DNA of 64,000 nt from Alkalinema pantanalense (GTDB lineage Bacteria; Cyanobacteriota; Cyanobacteriia; Leptolyngbyales; Leptolyngbyaceae): contig NZ_JBLZFX010000018.1 of assembly GCF_050753345.1 (NCBI RefSeq), forward strand, positions 16,679 through 80,678. The letters are read 5' to 3'. The position numbers and the translations under genes were made by a program. The number at the start of each line of letters is the position of its first letter. Positions within the stretch are counted from its first letter, which is position 1. The notes under the pieces are model-generated. The model searched no databases. It was given only the letters and a program-made list of their open reading frames with translations, and was not told the DNA's origin. This document shows positions 43,960 to 53,354 of this stretch, one piece after another.

Positions 43960-43979
43960 GGTCCACTAAATTTAGTCAG

Positions 43980-45860
43980 CTACCAATGAAAATTGGGGTC
44001 GGGGTTTGGCGATTTGGGCAACTTCTCGCAAATGAAAGCAATCAGTTGCATATCCACCATGGCCTCCACGATCGGGGGAGTAGGCGTTGGGGGGGGCGGT
44101 GTTTGAGTGGGCGGCGGGGTATCCGTTGGCGGCACAAAAACGGGAGGTCGAGGCCAAATCGGTCGTTTGATGAACTCACCTGGGCGTCTGGCCAAATCTT
44201 CATTGGCCATATCTCCTAACTGTTTAAGCAACTCGCCTTTATTCACCTGTGCCGTCAAATCTGACCGCACTTGCACGGATTGCACCTGTTTAAACAGTCG
44301 TGCATCCATCGCTTGGAACTTTTGGGTACTGGCCGCTGGAGCCTCCATCCGCACGGCGCGAATTCCACCCAAATCCATCCGCTTCAGCACACTAGGATTA
44401 ACCGCTACATCCACCCGATCGAGTTTTGGTTGTACCACTGGCTGGGCGGCGGGTGGGGCGGTTTGTTCCGCCTTGGGTTGGATGGTTGCACTTTCTGTCA
44501 GTACGGTGGAAATGCCCTTCTTTGCCGCCACGACATCAATTTCCGCCGAACTAATTTTGAGATCTCGTTTGACTGCAATCACCTGCTGCACTAATTGCGG
44601 ATCGGCAGATTTGAGGGAAATGGCCCCTGCTTCTAGGCTGCGAATCGCCTTGGGGTTCACCGTTTTTGGGATGGGCTTCAGCGGCAACGGGCCTAATAGG
44701 CGTAATTTGCCCGATTGCAAATCACTAATCACTTGGCTATTTTTCTCGGAATCTGGCTTCAATTCAATCGTCAGATTGCGGGCAAAAATCATGGACGTGG
44801 TATAGGCTGCAAGTTGTCCCTGGGGCGGATTTTGGCCATCGGAGAGCACCGGACGACCATCCGTCCATTTCCAAAACGGACTGGTAAAGAGGCTGGGATC
44901 TAACCACGATCGCAGAATCGGGATGCGGGTCAGTTCCACAGAAAGTTTAGTAATTTCTAAATCGACCGCTTGGGCTGTGGTGCCACTGGCCTGATCTGCC
45001 ACCCGCCGAATTCCATCGGGGGCTTTGCTACTTAGGGCAGCAATCTCGTTGGCATCCAGCGTCAGTTTTGTCCAAGTGTTTTGCCGATCGGGCCGAAAAA
45101 AGTCTTCAGGATAGAAGGCTGTCAGATAGAAATCTTGATTTTCTAAATCCGTTTTGTAGGACTGTTGAAACTTTTGCTGCCACTCATCCCAGGCTACCTG
45201 GGGCCGCCGCCGCATTAACCGTGAGACATCCCTGAGAGCTTCTTCAATCTCGAATTTGAAGCCCTTGATTGTCCAATCATTCAACGCCCGATCGACCTTG
45301 GCTTTGTACAGGGGTTCTTCCACGGTTTGCCAGGTTTGCTTGACTGCCGGATCGGTGGAATGATCCGCCGTTAGCTTGTGTTCTAGATATTCCGTTTGGG
45401 CAGTAATGTGCGCCTGCTGATAGGTGGAATAGGTATCAAACTTAGGGGAATCCAGTAAGGCTCTGGCCTGTTGATATTCCGCTGCTTCCGCCGGAGTCCA
45501 CACTTCATCCACCACCGCTGCTTGGGTGAGGACTTGGTTGTAAACACTCCACAGCGATCGTTGATCCGAATTCCAGACTTGGCTGACCGACGGAATTAGA
45601 TTCACCAAACGGGCAAAATTGGCGGCTAATTCCTGCTGTTCCTGGGGCGTAAGTTTGGCCGCTTCTTCCGGAATGGCAAAACTTAAATCGCGATTGGATA
45701 GCGGAATCGCCGGAAATTGAAATGACAGAAAGCTATTATTACTGGCCAATCCTCCATTGGCATCGGCTTTGCCATAGAGCAATTCTAATTTGGTTAAGAG
45801 CGCAGCCACAACATTACTCGTGACTGAACTAGTGGCTGAACTTGTGACTGAACTGACCAT
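43980..45860 (-). CDS. Large protein of unknown family, paralogue 1
   Basis: The protein has 626 residues from ATG 45860, with GAGG upstream; the longer frame to 45896 is unlikely. The N-terminus is Ser/Thr-rich, encoded by a 12-bp repeat. A helical region (about 65-265) contains VNLIPSV and ALNDWTIKGFKFEIEEALRD. A beta-like region (about 290-400) contains LSVELTRIPILRSWLDPSLF and YTTSMIFARNLTIEL. A helical/linker region (about 430-575), a Pro-rich stretch (PPTDTPPPTQTPPPPTPTPP) and the ending LIAFICEKLPKSPNPDP follow. The order and several motifs match the next gene upstream. There is no signal peptide and no catalytic motif. The function is unknown. Confidence 0.75.
   Translation of the reverse strand: MVSSVTSSATSSVTSNVVAALLTKLELLYGKADANGGLASNNSFLSFQFPAIPLSNRDLSFAIPEEAAKLTPQEQQELAANFARLVNLIPSVSQVWNSDQRSLWSVYNQVLTQAAVVDEVWTPAEAAEYQQARALLDSPKFDTYSTYQQAHITAQTEYLEHKLTADHSTDPAVKQTWQTVEEPLYKAKVDRALNDWTIKGFKFEIEEALRDVSRLMRRRPQVAWDEWQQKFQQSYKTDLENQDFYLTAFYPEDFFRPDRQNTWTKLTLDANEIAALSSKAPDGIRRVADQASGTTAQAVDLEITKLSVELTRIPILRSWLDPSLFTSPFWKWTDGRPVLSDGQNPPQGQLAAYTTSMIFARNLTIELKPDSEKNSQVISDLQSGKLRLLGPLPLKPIPKTVNPKAIRSLEAGAISLKSADPQLVQQVIAVKRDLKISSAEIDVVAAKKGISTVLTESATIQPKAEQTAPPAAQPVVQPKLDRVDVAVNPSVLKRMDLGGIRAVRMEAPAASTQKFQAMDARLFKQVQSVQVRSDLTAQVNKGELLKQLGDMANEDLARRPGEFIKRPIWPRPPVFVPPTDTPPPTQTPPPPTPTPPIVEAMVDMQLIAFICEKLPKSPNPDPNFHW
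45820..45855. repeat. 12-bp tandem repeat in coding sequence, 3 units
   Basis: gtgactgaacta, gtggctgaactt and gtgactgaactg encode the Ser/Thr/Val-rich N-terminus of paralogue 1 in frame. Confidence 0.88.
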
Positions 45861-45951
45861 AAACACCTCAACAATCTTCCTGCAAGGAGAAAACACGATC
45901 GATTCAAATATCCATCACAGAAGTCATAACTAGTGGATTCTCCAGCCCTTG

Positions 45952-45990
45952 AAAAGAGAAAACCCCAGCTATAACAAAGACCACTGGGGT
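45952..45990 (-). terminator. Rho-independent terminator between the two paralogues
   Basis: On the minus strand ACCCCAG, a 15-nt loop and CTGGGGT are followed by TTTCTCTTTTC. It would end transcripts of paralogue 2 before paralogue 1. The rest of the 342-bp gap (45861-46202) contains a 13-bp repeat (cactggggtacat/cactggggtcat) and a cctctaaat repeat near 46055-46070. Confidence 0.6.
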
Positions 45991-46202
45991 ACATCACTGG
46001 GGTCATCATCTGAGAGAACGTTATACCAAATCAATTTGCGATACCTATCGATTCCTCTAAATCCCTCTAAATAAGGGGAACTTTGAGAAAATTTGCCCAA
46101 ACCTGATTAAGAGGAGATAGGAAGATCGAATTTGTAACAGCGATCAATTAATTCAGTATTAAAAGCTAGTCACGAAGACCCTGGAAGAATCCGCTTCAGA
46201 AT

Positions 46203-47663
46203 TTAGTTAAACTCTGCATCCTTCAATTCCGGTAGTGGGTTGGGAGACTTCGGAATGAGGTGATTGACGAAACCGATAATTTGCATTCCCGGTACCTTGA
46301 GAGTTGCACCTTTGGCATCACTGTTGTAGTCAGTGCCTTTACTACCGTGGGAATAGCCACCGCTCAGACGAATCGGCCCCCAGCCAACACTCCCGCCGCC
46401 ACTAACCTGTTTGCTAAATTCACGATAGGCTGAAACAAATTCCGCAGATTCGATCGAGATATTGCGGGCAAAGAGGATCGTTGTAGGATAGCCAACCAAG
46501 TTGCCATTGGGCGGTGCTGCGCCATCTGAGGGCATATCGCCATAGGTCCAGCCTTCGCCCTTACGCAGCGTCCAACCCCGATTCATAAAGAATTCAGGAT
46601 AGAACCAAGGCCGCGAAATCACAATCTGCGCTAGTTCGAAACTTAGTTTGAAGCTGGAAACTCCAAAGTTGCTGGAATATTTCTGGGAAGACCCACTTGC
46701 CCCCCCGCCAATGCTGAACAGGCCAAAGTTGACCCCTGCTCCAGCATTCCAAGAGGACGTAGACGATCGGGTGGAACTATTCACTGCCGAATGACTGACG
46801 GAGTAATTCGTCCAGCCACCACTGCTGGCAAAGTTTCCAGGAATCAGTGTAGTGTACTTAAAGGTTTGTCCAGCCCCCAATCCACTTTGGTCAGCATCAT
46901 CATAGAATTCCAACAACCGTTGCTTCCACAGCAGCAAATCCCGTTGCGTAACTTGGTTGATGTAAGCATTCATCTGATCGACTTCATTGCGATAGCCCCC
47001 AGATACCCATGCATCCATGGCAGCTTTCACTCTTAGACGATACAGTTGAGCATTATTCGTCCAGTCAGCAACGGCCTGTTTCCCCTCTGGCCCGATCGCA
47101 CTTTGTGCAGCAATCCGTTTAGCGTTATATTCTGTAGCGGCTGCAATGTATTCCACCATCTTAGAATCATAGGCTTTCTTGACGGGGCCGTCTTCCGTCA
47201 CTTCCTTTTCCTCATCGGTGATGATATCCTTCACCACTTTTTTGGCCCGCAGCAGGTTGCGGAATTTCTCCAGTTTGGCCTTTTCCTTATCACTTAACTC
47301 ATAGGAAACGACTTTAGAGAAGCGCAGAATTTCACCATATAGGTGACTGAGACGAGCTTCTGAGGTACTAAAAATCGTTTGTTGCTGGTCGTTATTATAG
47401 GTTCGACGCGGATCGGGAATAAAGTCAATTAAATTGGCTAAATTGAACGCCTGTTGCACCAGCAATTTATCTTCTTCTGCATCCTTACCCCCACCTAAAC
47501 CCTTGGCACAAAAGAGAAAATCTTCTGGCATGAAGGGAATACCGGGTTCGCACCAAGAAACAAAGGTATCTTTAGACGGCGGAACAGTTTGATCACCACC
47601 GGTTGTAATTTGGTGTAGTTGACTGAGCAAAACTTTGCCGAGATCATTCAATGTATATGCCAT
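46203..47663 (-). CDS. Large protein of unknown family, paralogue 2
   Basis: ATG 47663 is chosen because AAGGAG lies 6 nt upstream, which gives 486 residues. A helical N-terminal half contains ANLIDFIPDPRRTYNNDQQQ, LSHLYGEILRFSKVVSYELS and RVKAAMDAWVSGGYRNEVDQ. A Ser/Gly-rich segment (about 300-345, SSWNAGAGVNFGLFSIGGGA) with alternating small and hydrophobic residues follows. Then come FELAQIVISRPWFYPEFFMN, YPTTILFARNISIES, a second Gly-rich segment and the ending MQIIGFVNHLIPKSPNPLP. It shares order and motifs with paralogue 1. There is no signal peptide. The Gly/Ser-rich strands might be membrane-inserting beta hairpins; this is inference. Confidence 0.78.
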   Translation of the reverse strand: MAYTLNDLGKVLLSQLHQITTGGDQTVPPSKDTFVSWCEPGIPFMPEDFLFCAKGLGGGKDAEEDKLLVQQAFNLANLIDFIPDPRRTYNNDQQQTIFSTSEARLSHLYGEILRFSKVVSYELSDKEKAKLEKFRNLLRAKKVVKDIITDEEKEVTEDGPVKKAYDSKMVEYIAAATEYNAKRIAAQSAIGPEGKQAVADWTNNAQLYRLRVKAAMDAWVSGGYRNEVDQMNAYINQVTQRDLLLWKQRLLEFYDDADQSGLGAGQTFKYTTLIPGNFASSGGWTNYSVSHSAVNSSTRSSTSSWNAGAGVNFGLFSIGGGASGSSQKYSSNFGVSSFKLSFELAQIVISRPWFYPEFFMNRGWTLRKGEGWTYGDMPSDGAAPPNGNLVGYPTTILFARNISIESAEFVSAYREFSKQVSGGGSVGWGPIRLSGGYSHGSKGTDYNSDAKGATLKVPGMQIIGFVNHLIPKSPNPLPELKDAEFN

Positions 47664-47837
47664 GAGGAACTCCTTAGCAGAGAACTGATGTGTAGTGGTG
47701 TAGCGATACATCAATTCTGTCTGCGGAGAAGGCAAACTGACGGTACCCTGGGGGGTAATCTTTCGATCGAATAATCTAGGCCAGAAAAATTGATAACCTA
47801 TTGGCAAATACTAAAACAAATAATTTAAGCAATGGGA

Positions 47838-48347
47838 TTAAAGAGAACCGAGTTGGCCCCAAGTTGTCCAGATAAAGATCACGATCGGCACGATCGCTAG
47901 AACACCTTGAATAACATTACCAACCACAGAACCAACAACAATTCCCAAACCTGCTTTGAGGGACTGTTTTAAATCTTTGCAATAAATAAACTCACCAATC
48001 ACCGCACCGATTAACGGCCATACTAGCAACCCTAAAATTCCTACGATCGGCAATGGAATCACGCCAATTAAGCCCACGATCATGCCAACGACTGCACCAA
48101 TTTGGCCCCACTTACTGGCTCCCGCTTGCTTAGCGCCTAGGTACCCGGCCAGTAGATCCACACCAAAGCAAAAGACCAGAATGACGATCGCGGCCACCAA
48201 GGCCCACAGAATTTGCTGAAAGCTCGTGACCAAACCCCAAACAATAATGGCTGCAAGAATGATCGACGGCCCCGGTATGCCAGGGATTAAGGCACCCACA
48301 ACACCCACCGCCATGACCGCAATTAGAAACCAATACAAAATCAGCAT
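47838..48347 (-). CDS. DUF456 family membrane protein
   Basis: The protein has 169 residues from ATG 48347 with AGGA upstream. Five or six hydrophobic helices include the family pattern GVVGALIPGIPGPSIILAAI, GAKQAGASKWGQIGAVVG and PLIGAVIGEFIYCKDL, with small glycine-rich motifs typical of tightly packed helices. It is a polytopic plasma-membrane protein of unknown function. It lies 175 bp upstream of paralogue 2 on the same strand. Confidence 0.9.
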   Translation of the reverse strand: MLILYWFLIAVMAVGVVGALIPGIPGPSIILAAIIVWGLVTSFQQILWALVAAIVILVFCFGVDLLAGYLGAKQAGASKWGQIGAVVGMIVGLIGVIPLPIVGILGLLVWPLIGAVIGEFIYCKDLKQSLKAGLGIVVGSVVGNVIQGVLAIVPIVIFIWTTWGQLGSL

Positions 48348-48436
48348 AGGAATTCCTACAACCCACAAAAAACCGTGCTGAACCAGTCCTACTTAACCGT
48401 TTCAACAAGTCCACTCAACTACATAATGCCTCTAGC

Positions 48437-50452
48437 TTACGGTGATTTAGGCAAGGATTTCACGTTCTCTGGAATACGGAAAACCACCGCAAGACTGTCT
48501 TGATACACGACCTGAAAGAATTGGGGATTTTTCGCCACTTCCAGGATCCCTGGCGGTACCTGACGACTAAAGGGATCGAGACTGATGGCTAAATATTGCG
48601 GATGTTCCCGCTCAATCACAGCCATGCCCTCAGCCAACGTCCAATTTCCCGATCCAAGGCTAGAAGCCACAACTTTATTGCGGTAGGGAAACCCATAGAG
48701 TCCATAGGGCCGCAAACCAACGGAATAAATTGTGGCTTGATCCAGATTCTGCTGTACCCATTGATAAACGCCACTCGGGGTCTGTCCAAAGGGAAACAGA
48801 ATGCCATCGTGCCCCGGTAAGCCTTGGGGGGGTTGGTAGCCATTAACCTGTAGCATGAGCAGCAACAGCACCGATCCCCCGATTCCACTCAACCAGGGTA
48901 ATGTCTGCGATCGCGCGCGTTGACCGGAGGCCGGGTCGATCGGGATTTCTAGCGCCTGCCCCAGCAATCGCAGGTCTGAATGATTGGCCAATCGCGCCTG
49001 CCATATCTGACCCACCAGTTGGCTCAACAACCCAATCGCCAAAATTAGCGTCAATGGGAAAATAATGGCACTGTAGCGCAGTTGAATCAAAAACACCTTG
49101 CCATTACCCGCCAAATAGCCCGCACCACTGGGCGTTAGCACCAAAGCCCCCAGCGCGATCGCATTCCACCACGCCACCAGTTGCACCCCAACGGAAAATC
49201 GCGCAGGCCACCGTTGAGCCGCAACCAAGGTGACGATCGTGATCACGAGACTAGTCAGAAAAATCGCCAAGGCTGGATTCCAGCTATAGAGTTCCGGGTT
49301 CAACAGATTCCGAATCATGCTGACTTCCATCGCCGCTTGCAATTGATCCGGTGGCGACAGTTGGCCATCCCGAACCAAATTCCGGAAATACCAAAATCCG
49401 CCTAGGCCGATCGCGGGGAGCAACACACGAACCAGGGCCAGTCGTCCCCGTTGCAGCATTGTCCGACCTTGCCAAGGAAGCAGAGCCACTAATCCCACCA
49501 TGCCGAGGAGGTAATACAGCCCATTCGGCTTGGTTCCAATGAGCCAACCCAAACTGATCCCCACCCCCCAGAGCCACAGCGGCGATCGCAGAGCAAATTG
49601 GGTCGATCGGGGTTGCACTGCCTGGAACAGCATCCACAACGCGAGCAGTTCCCAAAACATGACTGAAATGTCGTTGCGGCCAATATCGAAGAGAATTTCT
49701 TGAATATTTGGCAAATTCAGCAACCCTGCCAGCAGCACCAGCACAGCAGCACCCGAGAAAACGCGCGATCGGGAAATCCTCAGTTGATCTAATAGCAACC
49801 CCGAGACCAACAAACAGCCCCCCACTAACGTTGCCGTCGTCAACCCCAAAGCCCCATCCAACCGCAGCGGCATCATGCTCCACAGATTAAGCAACTCATT
49901 GCCCCCCGGATAGTGACCATAGGTACCCTGAATGGGCCACAGGTTGCCCCCATCCAAATAATTCACCACATTGGGTAGATGGAAACTAACCACATCCCAA
50001 CTCAAAGGATGCACTTGGTGGATTTGTTGCAGCCATTCCTGCAGCAGCGATCGCAGGGGGAGGAAAAGTGCGAGGCCGATCGCCCCCAGCAACGCCCACC
50101 CCCGAGGCCGCAAAACTATCTCTGGCTCGATCGGGGTATCGGGTGAAGTTTCTGAAGCGCTCGCATCCATAGCGATCGCATCCATCGAACCTGACGCCCA
50201 GCGCGGTAGGACAAACTGGCTCAGCCCTACCAGTCCCAGACTAACGATCGGAGCCGCAATCACTTCCCCCAGTGGATAGAGTAGATGGAGCACTCCCAGT
50301 AACAACCCAGTGAAGCTAATCTGTCCCAGCGCCAACGCAATTAATAGCACTAGGGCTGATCCCAGTTGTCGCGGAAAGACCCTAGCCGCAATCCAGGCGG
50401 AACTGAGGACAACACACCCACTGGGTAAAAGCAGTTCAACGATCGGTGGCAT
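48437..50452 (-). CDS. Polytopic membrane protein, GT-C glycosyltransferase-like
   Basis: The protein has 671 residues with about 12-13 TM helices. An acidic/aromatic first loop (PLSWDVVSFHLPNVVNYLDG) and a following GTYGHYPGGNELLNL resemble the lumenal loop of GT-C (PMT-like) transferases that use polyprenyl-phosphate sugars. A soluble C-terminal part (about 575-671) includes YSVGLRPYGLYGFPYRN. The start overlaps the end of the CCB2/CCB4-type gene by 17 bp, so the two are probably co-translated. Donor and acceptor are unknown; assignment to GT-C is by topology and loop composition. Confidence 0.75.
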   Translation of the reverse strand: MPPIVELLLPSGCVVLSSAWIAARVFPRQLGSALVLLIALALGQISFTGLLLGVLHLLYPLGEVIAAPIVSLGLVGLSQFVLPRWASGSMDAIAMDASASETSPDTPIEPEIVLRPRGWALLGAIGLALFLPLRSLLQEWLQQIHQVHPLSWDVVSFHLPNVVNYLDGGNLWPIQGTYGHYPGGNELLNLWSMMPLRLDGALGLTTATLVGGCLLVSGLLLDQLRISRSRVFSGAAVLVLLAGLLNLPNIQEILFDIGRNDISVMFWELLALWMLFQAVQPRSTQFALRSPLWLWGVGISLGWLIGTKPNGLYYLLGMVGLVALLPWQGRTMLQRGRLALVRVLLPAIGLGGFWYFRNLVRDGQLSPPDQLQAAMEVSMIRNLLNPELYSWNPALAIFLTSLVITIVTLVAAQRWPARFSVGVQLVAWWNAIALGALVLTPSGAGYLAGNGKVFLIQLRYSAIIFPLTLILAIGLLSQLVGQIWQARLANHSDLRLLGQALEIPIDPASGQRARSQTLPWLSGIGGSVLLLLMLQVNGYQPPQGLPGHDGILFPFGQTPSGVYQWVQQNLDQATIYSVGLRPYGLYGFPYRNKVVASSLGSGNWTLAEGMAVIEREHPQYLAISLDPFSRQVPPGILEVAKNPQFFQVVYQDSLAVVFRIPENVKSLPKSP

Positions 50453-51122
50453 GATCTGTAGTGAAGGATGGACTTGAAGGCAGGGATTGACTCAGGGTAT
50501 AGCTCAGCTTCTCGGCCATGCCTGCAATCCAGGTTTCATCCTGTTGCGTATAGCTGCGAGGTGCATTCGCCCCGAGAATCATAACGCCATCTGCCCCGAT
50601 CGGCTGACAGATGATCCCTTGAATATTCTCTGGAAGGTAGTCAAACTCAATCCGTCCCGGATAGGCTTTGACATCTACGAGGTAAATAGGCTTTTGCTTA
50701 TCCTGGACCCGCTGGACGATCGGCCCCGGCGTCAGTTCCACCTTGGAGGGTAAAATGCCCCGTCGCAGTAAAATTTTGCCTTGGTAATACAGCACGATCG
50801 TTTGAGTCACCGTATTGGTCAGCAGCAGCCGTGACACCCAGGCCAGTTCCGCCTGCACCGTTTCCGGTAAGGTTTTATCCAGGTCAAAGCCCTCCTCGCC
50901 AACCAGTTGTACTCGATCGGGCAATTTCGGCTGAATTTGTTGCCACAGTAACCCCGTCAGAATCAGTAACGCACTGAGGATGACCCCCAACGCATCCGAT
51001 CGCGCTTGGGAATTACTCAAGTCCGGTGTCAAAATCCGGTTCGTCAGCAGTAAAATGCCAGCAATCGTTCCCACCACGATCGGTAACCGTCGCAGCACTT
51101 GATTTGGATCGGGCTTTGCCAT
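50436..51122 (-). CDS. Cofactor assembly of complex C subunit B, CCB2/CCB4 type
   Basis: The protein has 228 residues from ATG 51122. Two N-terminal TM helices (about 12-32 and 40-62) precede a soluble domain with DRVQLVGEEGFDLDKTLPE, YYQGKILLRRGIL and GADGVMILGANAPRSYTQQD. This matches the CCB2/CCB4 (former DUF2930) family. In plants, algae and cyanobacteria CCB proteins attach haem c-i covalently to cytochrome b6 on the stromal or cytoplasmic side. The 3' end overlaps the following membrane-protein gene by 17 bp. Confidence 0.85.
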   Translation of the reverse strand: MAKPDPNQVLRRLPIVVGTIAGILLLTNRILTPDLSNSQARSDALGVILSALLILTGLLWQQIQPKLPDRVQLVGEEGFDLDKTLPETVQAELAWVSRLLLTNTVTQTIVLYYQGKILLRRGILPSKVELTPGPIVQRVQDKQKPIYLVDVKAYPGRIEFDYLPENIQGIICQPIGADGVMILGANAPRSYTQQDETWIAGMAEKLSYTLSQSLPSSPSFTTDHATDR

Positions 51123-51254
51123 AGCACAGGTTGATGGATTGATTAGTTCGTTGAAGACTCGTTCGCTTTCCATTGTCCATCACCGATCGCCCACCACCGA
51201 TCGCCTATTCCCTGACCTCTGCACTTGTCCCTTTTTTGTCCTATCCGCCGCCTT

Positions 51255-52592
51255 ATGTTGAAATTTTTATTGCCGAGCCTCCAAACGGGTTTCCTCCTCG
51301 TCCTCCTGCCATTCCTAGGAGAGGCCAAACCCATGACGATGCGATCGATGGATGTGCCCAAGGCCGTGGGCGTGGAACTGTTGCAGGATGCCCCCTGGCT
51401 GGTGTTGCCTGAGGCCGATGCGGGGGCTGAGGAAATTGTGCGGCGTTACCTAAATGGTTTGACTGGCCAAGGGTTAAACGTCCAAGAGCAGGGGGTATGG
51501 TTGCAGTCTGGCCCCTCCCTGTTGGTCAATCACCAAGGCTCCACACCTCTCTCTGCGGCATCGTTGACCAAAGTGGCCACTTCCTTAGCGGCGCTGTCTA
51601 CCTGGGGGCCGGATCATCAGTTTGAAACGTTAGTCAGTGCCACTGGCCCTGTGCAAAATGGCGTTCTCCAGGGTGATCTGGTTCTCCAAGGCGGCGGCGA
51701 TCCGATGCTGGTCTGGGAAGAGGCGATCGCGATCGGGAACGCCCTCAACCAAATGGGGATTCGCCAAGTTACGGGGAATTTGATCATCACGGGCAACTTC
51801 TGGATGAATTTTGAACTGGATGGGATGAAATCCGGAACGTTATTTAAACAGGCCATTAACCAAAAAGCTTGGCAAGAAGCGATTCAAGACCAATACGCCC
51901 AAATGAAACCGCAGCCCCCAAAACCACAAGTGGCGATCTCAGGGACGGTACTCTACAGCCCCCAAGCTCCCGCTGGCCAACCGTTGCTCCGACGGAAATC
52001 CCTTGCCCTGCGTTATCTGATTAAAAACCTCAACGTCTATAGCAATAATTTCATGGCGGAGGGCTTATCGCGTTTGATGGGAGGGGCGCAGGTCACGGCG
52101 CAACGGGCAGCGGCAGCGGCAGGAATTAGCGCAGATGAATTGCTGTTGGAAAATGGATCGGGTTTGGGGACGCCCAATCGACTAACCCCCCACGGCGTGA
52201 CTGCCTTGTTCACAACCCTAGCCCGCTACGCCAAAACCCATAATCTGACGATTTCCGACCTGTTCCCCATTTCCGGTACCGATATTGGCACACTGATCGA
52301 TCGCTCCATTCCTAAAAATGCCGTGGTCAAAACTGGAACCCTGAATGAAGTCAGTGCCTTGTCTGGTGTTCTGCCCACCCGCGATCGGGGTCTTGTTTGG
52401 TTCACGATTATTAACCGGGGTACGAATATCGAAGCCCTGCGCAATCAACAAGATATTCTGCTGCAACAACTGCAAGCCTACTGGGGGACACCATCTCAGC
52501 GATCGGCCAGCCTGCAACCCAGCCCCGTCCCCAACGCTTCCGTTGCCAAATTAGGGAGCAGCGATCGGACAGAAGTATTTTCTGGAGGCTGA
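51255..52592 (+). CDS. dacB: D-alanyl-D-alanine carboxypeptidase/endopeptidase, PBP4 class (S13)
   Basis: The protein has 445 residues from ATG 51255 (a TTG at 51225 is alternative). The hydrophobic N-terminus is a signal peptide. Active-site motifs are SLTK (Ser103), YSNN (the SxN element) and KTGT near residue 360. GDLVLQGGGDPMLVWEE is the S13-type insertion region. Such enzymes trim or cut peptidoglycan cross-links in the periplasm. It is transcribed divergently from the CCB gene. Confidence 0.92.
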   Translation: MLKFLLPSLQTGFLLVLLPFLGEAKPMTMRSMDVPKAVGVELLQDAPWLVLPEADAGAEEIVRRYLNGLTGQGLNVQEQGVWLQSGPSLLVNHQGSTPLSAASLTKVATSLAALSTWGPDHQFETLVSATGPVQNGVLQGDLVLQGGGDPMLVWEEAIAIGNALNQMGIRQVTGNLIITGNFWMNFELDGMKSGTLFKQAINQKAWQEAIQDQYAQMKPQPPKPQVAISGTVLYSPQAPAGQPLLRRKSLALRYLIKNLNVYSNNFMAEGLSRLMGGAQVTAQRAAAAAGISADELLLENGSGLGTPNRLTPHGVTALFTTLARYAKTHNLTISDLFPISGTDIGTLIDRSIPKNAVVKTGTLNEVSALSGVLPTRDRGLVWFTIINRGTNIEALRNQQDILLQQLQAYWGTPSQRSASLQPSPVPNASVAKLGSSDRTEVFSGG

Positions 52593-52708
52593 TTTCGGAA
52601 CTCATGTTTTTTAGCTGTCAAGCCCCACTCCGATTGCCTATGGCCGTTCCACTGGCATATAACTGTCTCTTGCTCGGCCCTCGTTATGAGGAATTTGAAT
52701 AAGTATTT

Positions 52709-53223
52709 CTTAAAAGGTTGCGCCCACAAGAGGCGGAAGTGGATTTGCAAAGCAAGCTGAAATGGCTGCAACGCAAATTGAGAAATAAGAAAAAGGGTTC
52801 TGCTAACTACCGGAAGGTACAAGCCAAGATTTGCAAACGGTATGAACAGATTCACAACGTTCGTCGCGAGTTCCACTTCTTGACGGCTCACAAGCTCTGT
52901 GACGTTGCCGGGATGATCTTTGCTGAGGACTTGAACCTCAAAATGACCAGTCGTGGGGTGTTGGCAAAGCACTGTTTCGATGCCGCTTGGGGTCGCTTCC
53001 TGGAAATCCTCAACTCAAATGGGTGTCTTGGAAGCGGGGTGTCTACTTTGCTCAGGTTGCCCCCAATGGGACAAGCCAAACCTGTCCTCAATGTGGATCT
53101 CATACGGGGAAGAAGGAACTGAGTGAACGAGTGCATCATTGCAGCGACTGTGGATATACGACTGATAGGGATGTTGCTGCTGCCCAAGTGGTAGAACAGC
53201 GTGGTCTTATAGCCGTTGGATAG
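52709..53223 (+). pseudogene. tnpB: tnpB (IS605/IS607-type OrfB) C-terminal relic with frameshift
   Basis: The first frame reads LQSKLKWLQRKLRNKKKG, ANYRKVQAKICKRYEQIHN and then the RuvC-II region MIFAEDLNLKMTSRG to DAAWGRF. The homology then shifts frame near 53012 to WKRGVYFAQVAPNGTSQTC, PQCG, a second zinc pair CSDCG, and TDRDVAAAQVV with the RuvC-III Asp. The N-terminal half and RuvC-I are missing. Both the truncation and the frameshift show it is inactive. It lies between dacB and the CCB1-type gene. Confidence 0.88.
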
Positions 53224-53345
53224 ACGGTGATACTGCCTGTGGAGGAAGGTTGCTTGGCAACCCCGATGAAGCAGGAAAACCCAACCGCGAGGAAGGGAAG
53301 CCCGCGCTCTACCCGATAGGGGGAGCGTCGGGAGGATGTCACAAT
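53224..53345 (+). ncRNA. Structured tnpB 3' end, omegaRNA-like remnant
   Basis: Directly after the tnpB stop are a hairpin GGTTGC-ttg-GCAACC (53248-53262) and a longer stem-loop (53301-53332, CCCGCGCTC... with GAGCG and CGGG). In IS200/IS605-type elements this position encodes the right end and guide RNA scaffold of TnpB. The assignment is from position and structure, not from homology search. Confidence 0.4.
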
Positions 53346-53354
53346 GTATCTCCC

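Larger units (their letters stand above)
43288..43979. other. 0.7-kb intergenic region with facing dispersed repeats
   Basis: No gene is supported. It contains copy C of the dispersed repeat (plus orientation), a perfect 13-bp hairpin and copy B (minus orientation), so the two copies face each other across the hairpin. Confidence 0.6.

Noticed and set aside
44107..44805. 232-codon plus-strand frame antisense to paralogue 1
   Set aside because: It is an antisense shadow of a clearly coding minus-strand gene with GC-rich codon bias; no start site or family.
49284..49883. 199-codon minus-strand frame within the GT-C-like gene
   Set aside because: Alternative frame of a long polytopic membrane protein; its Gly/Cys-rich composition is that of a shadow.
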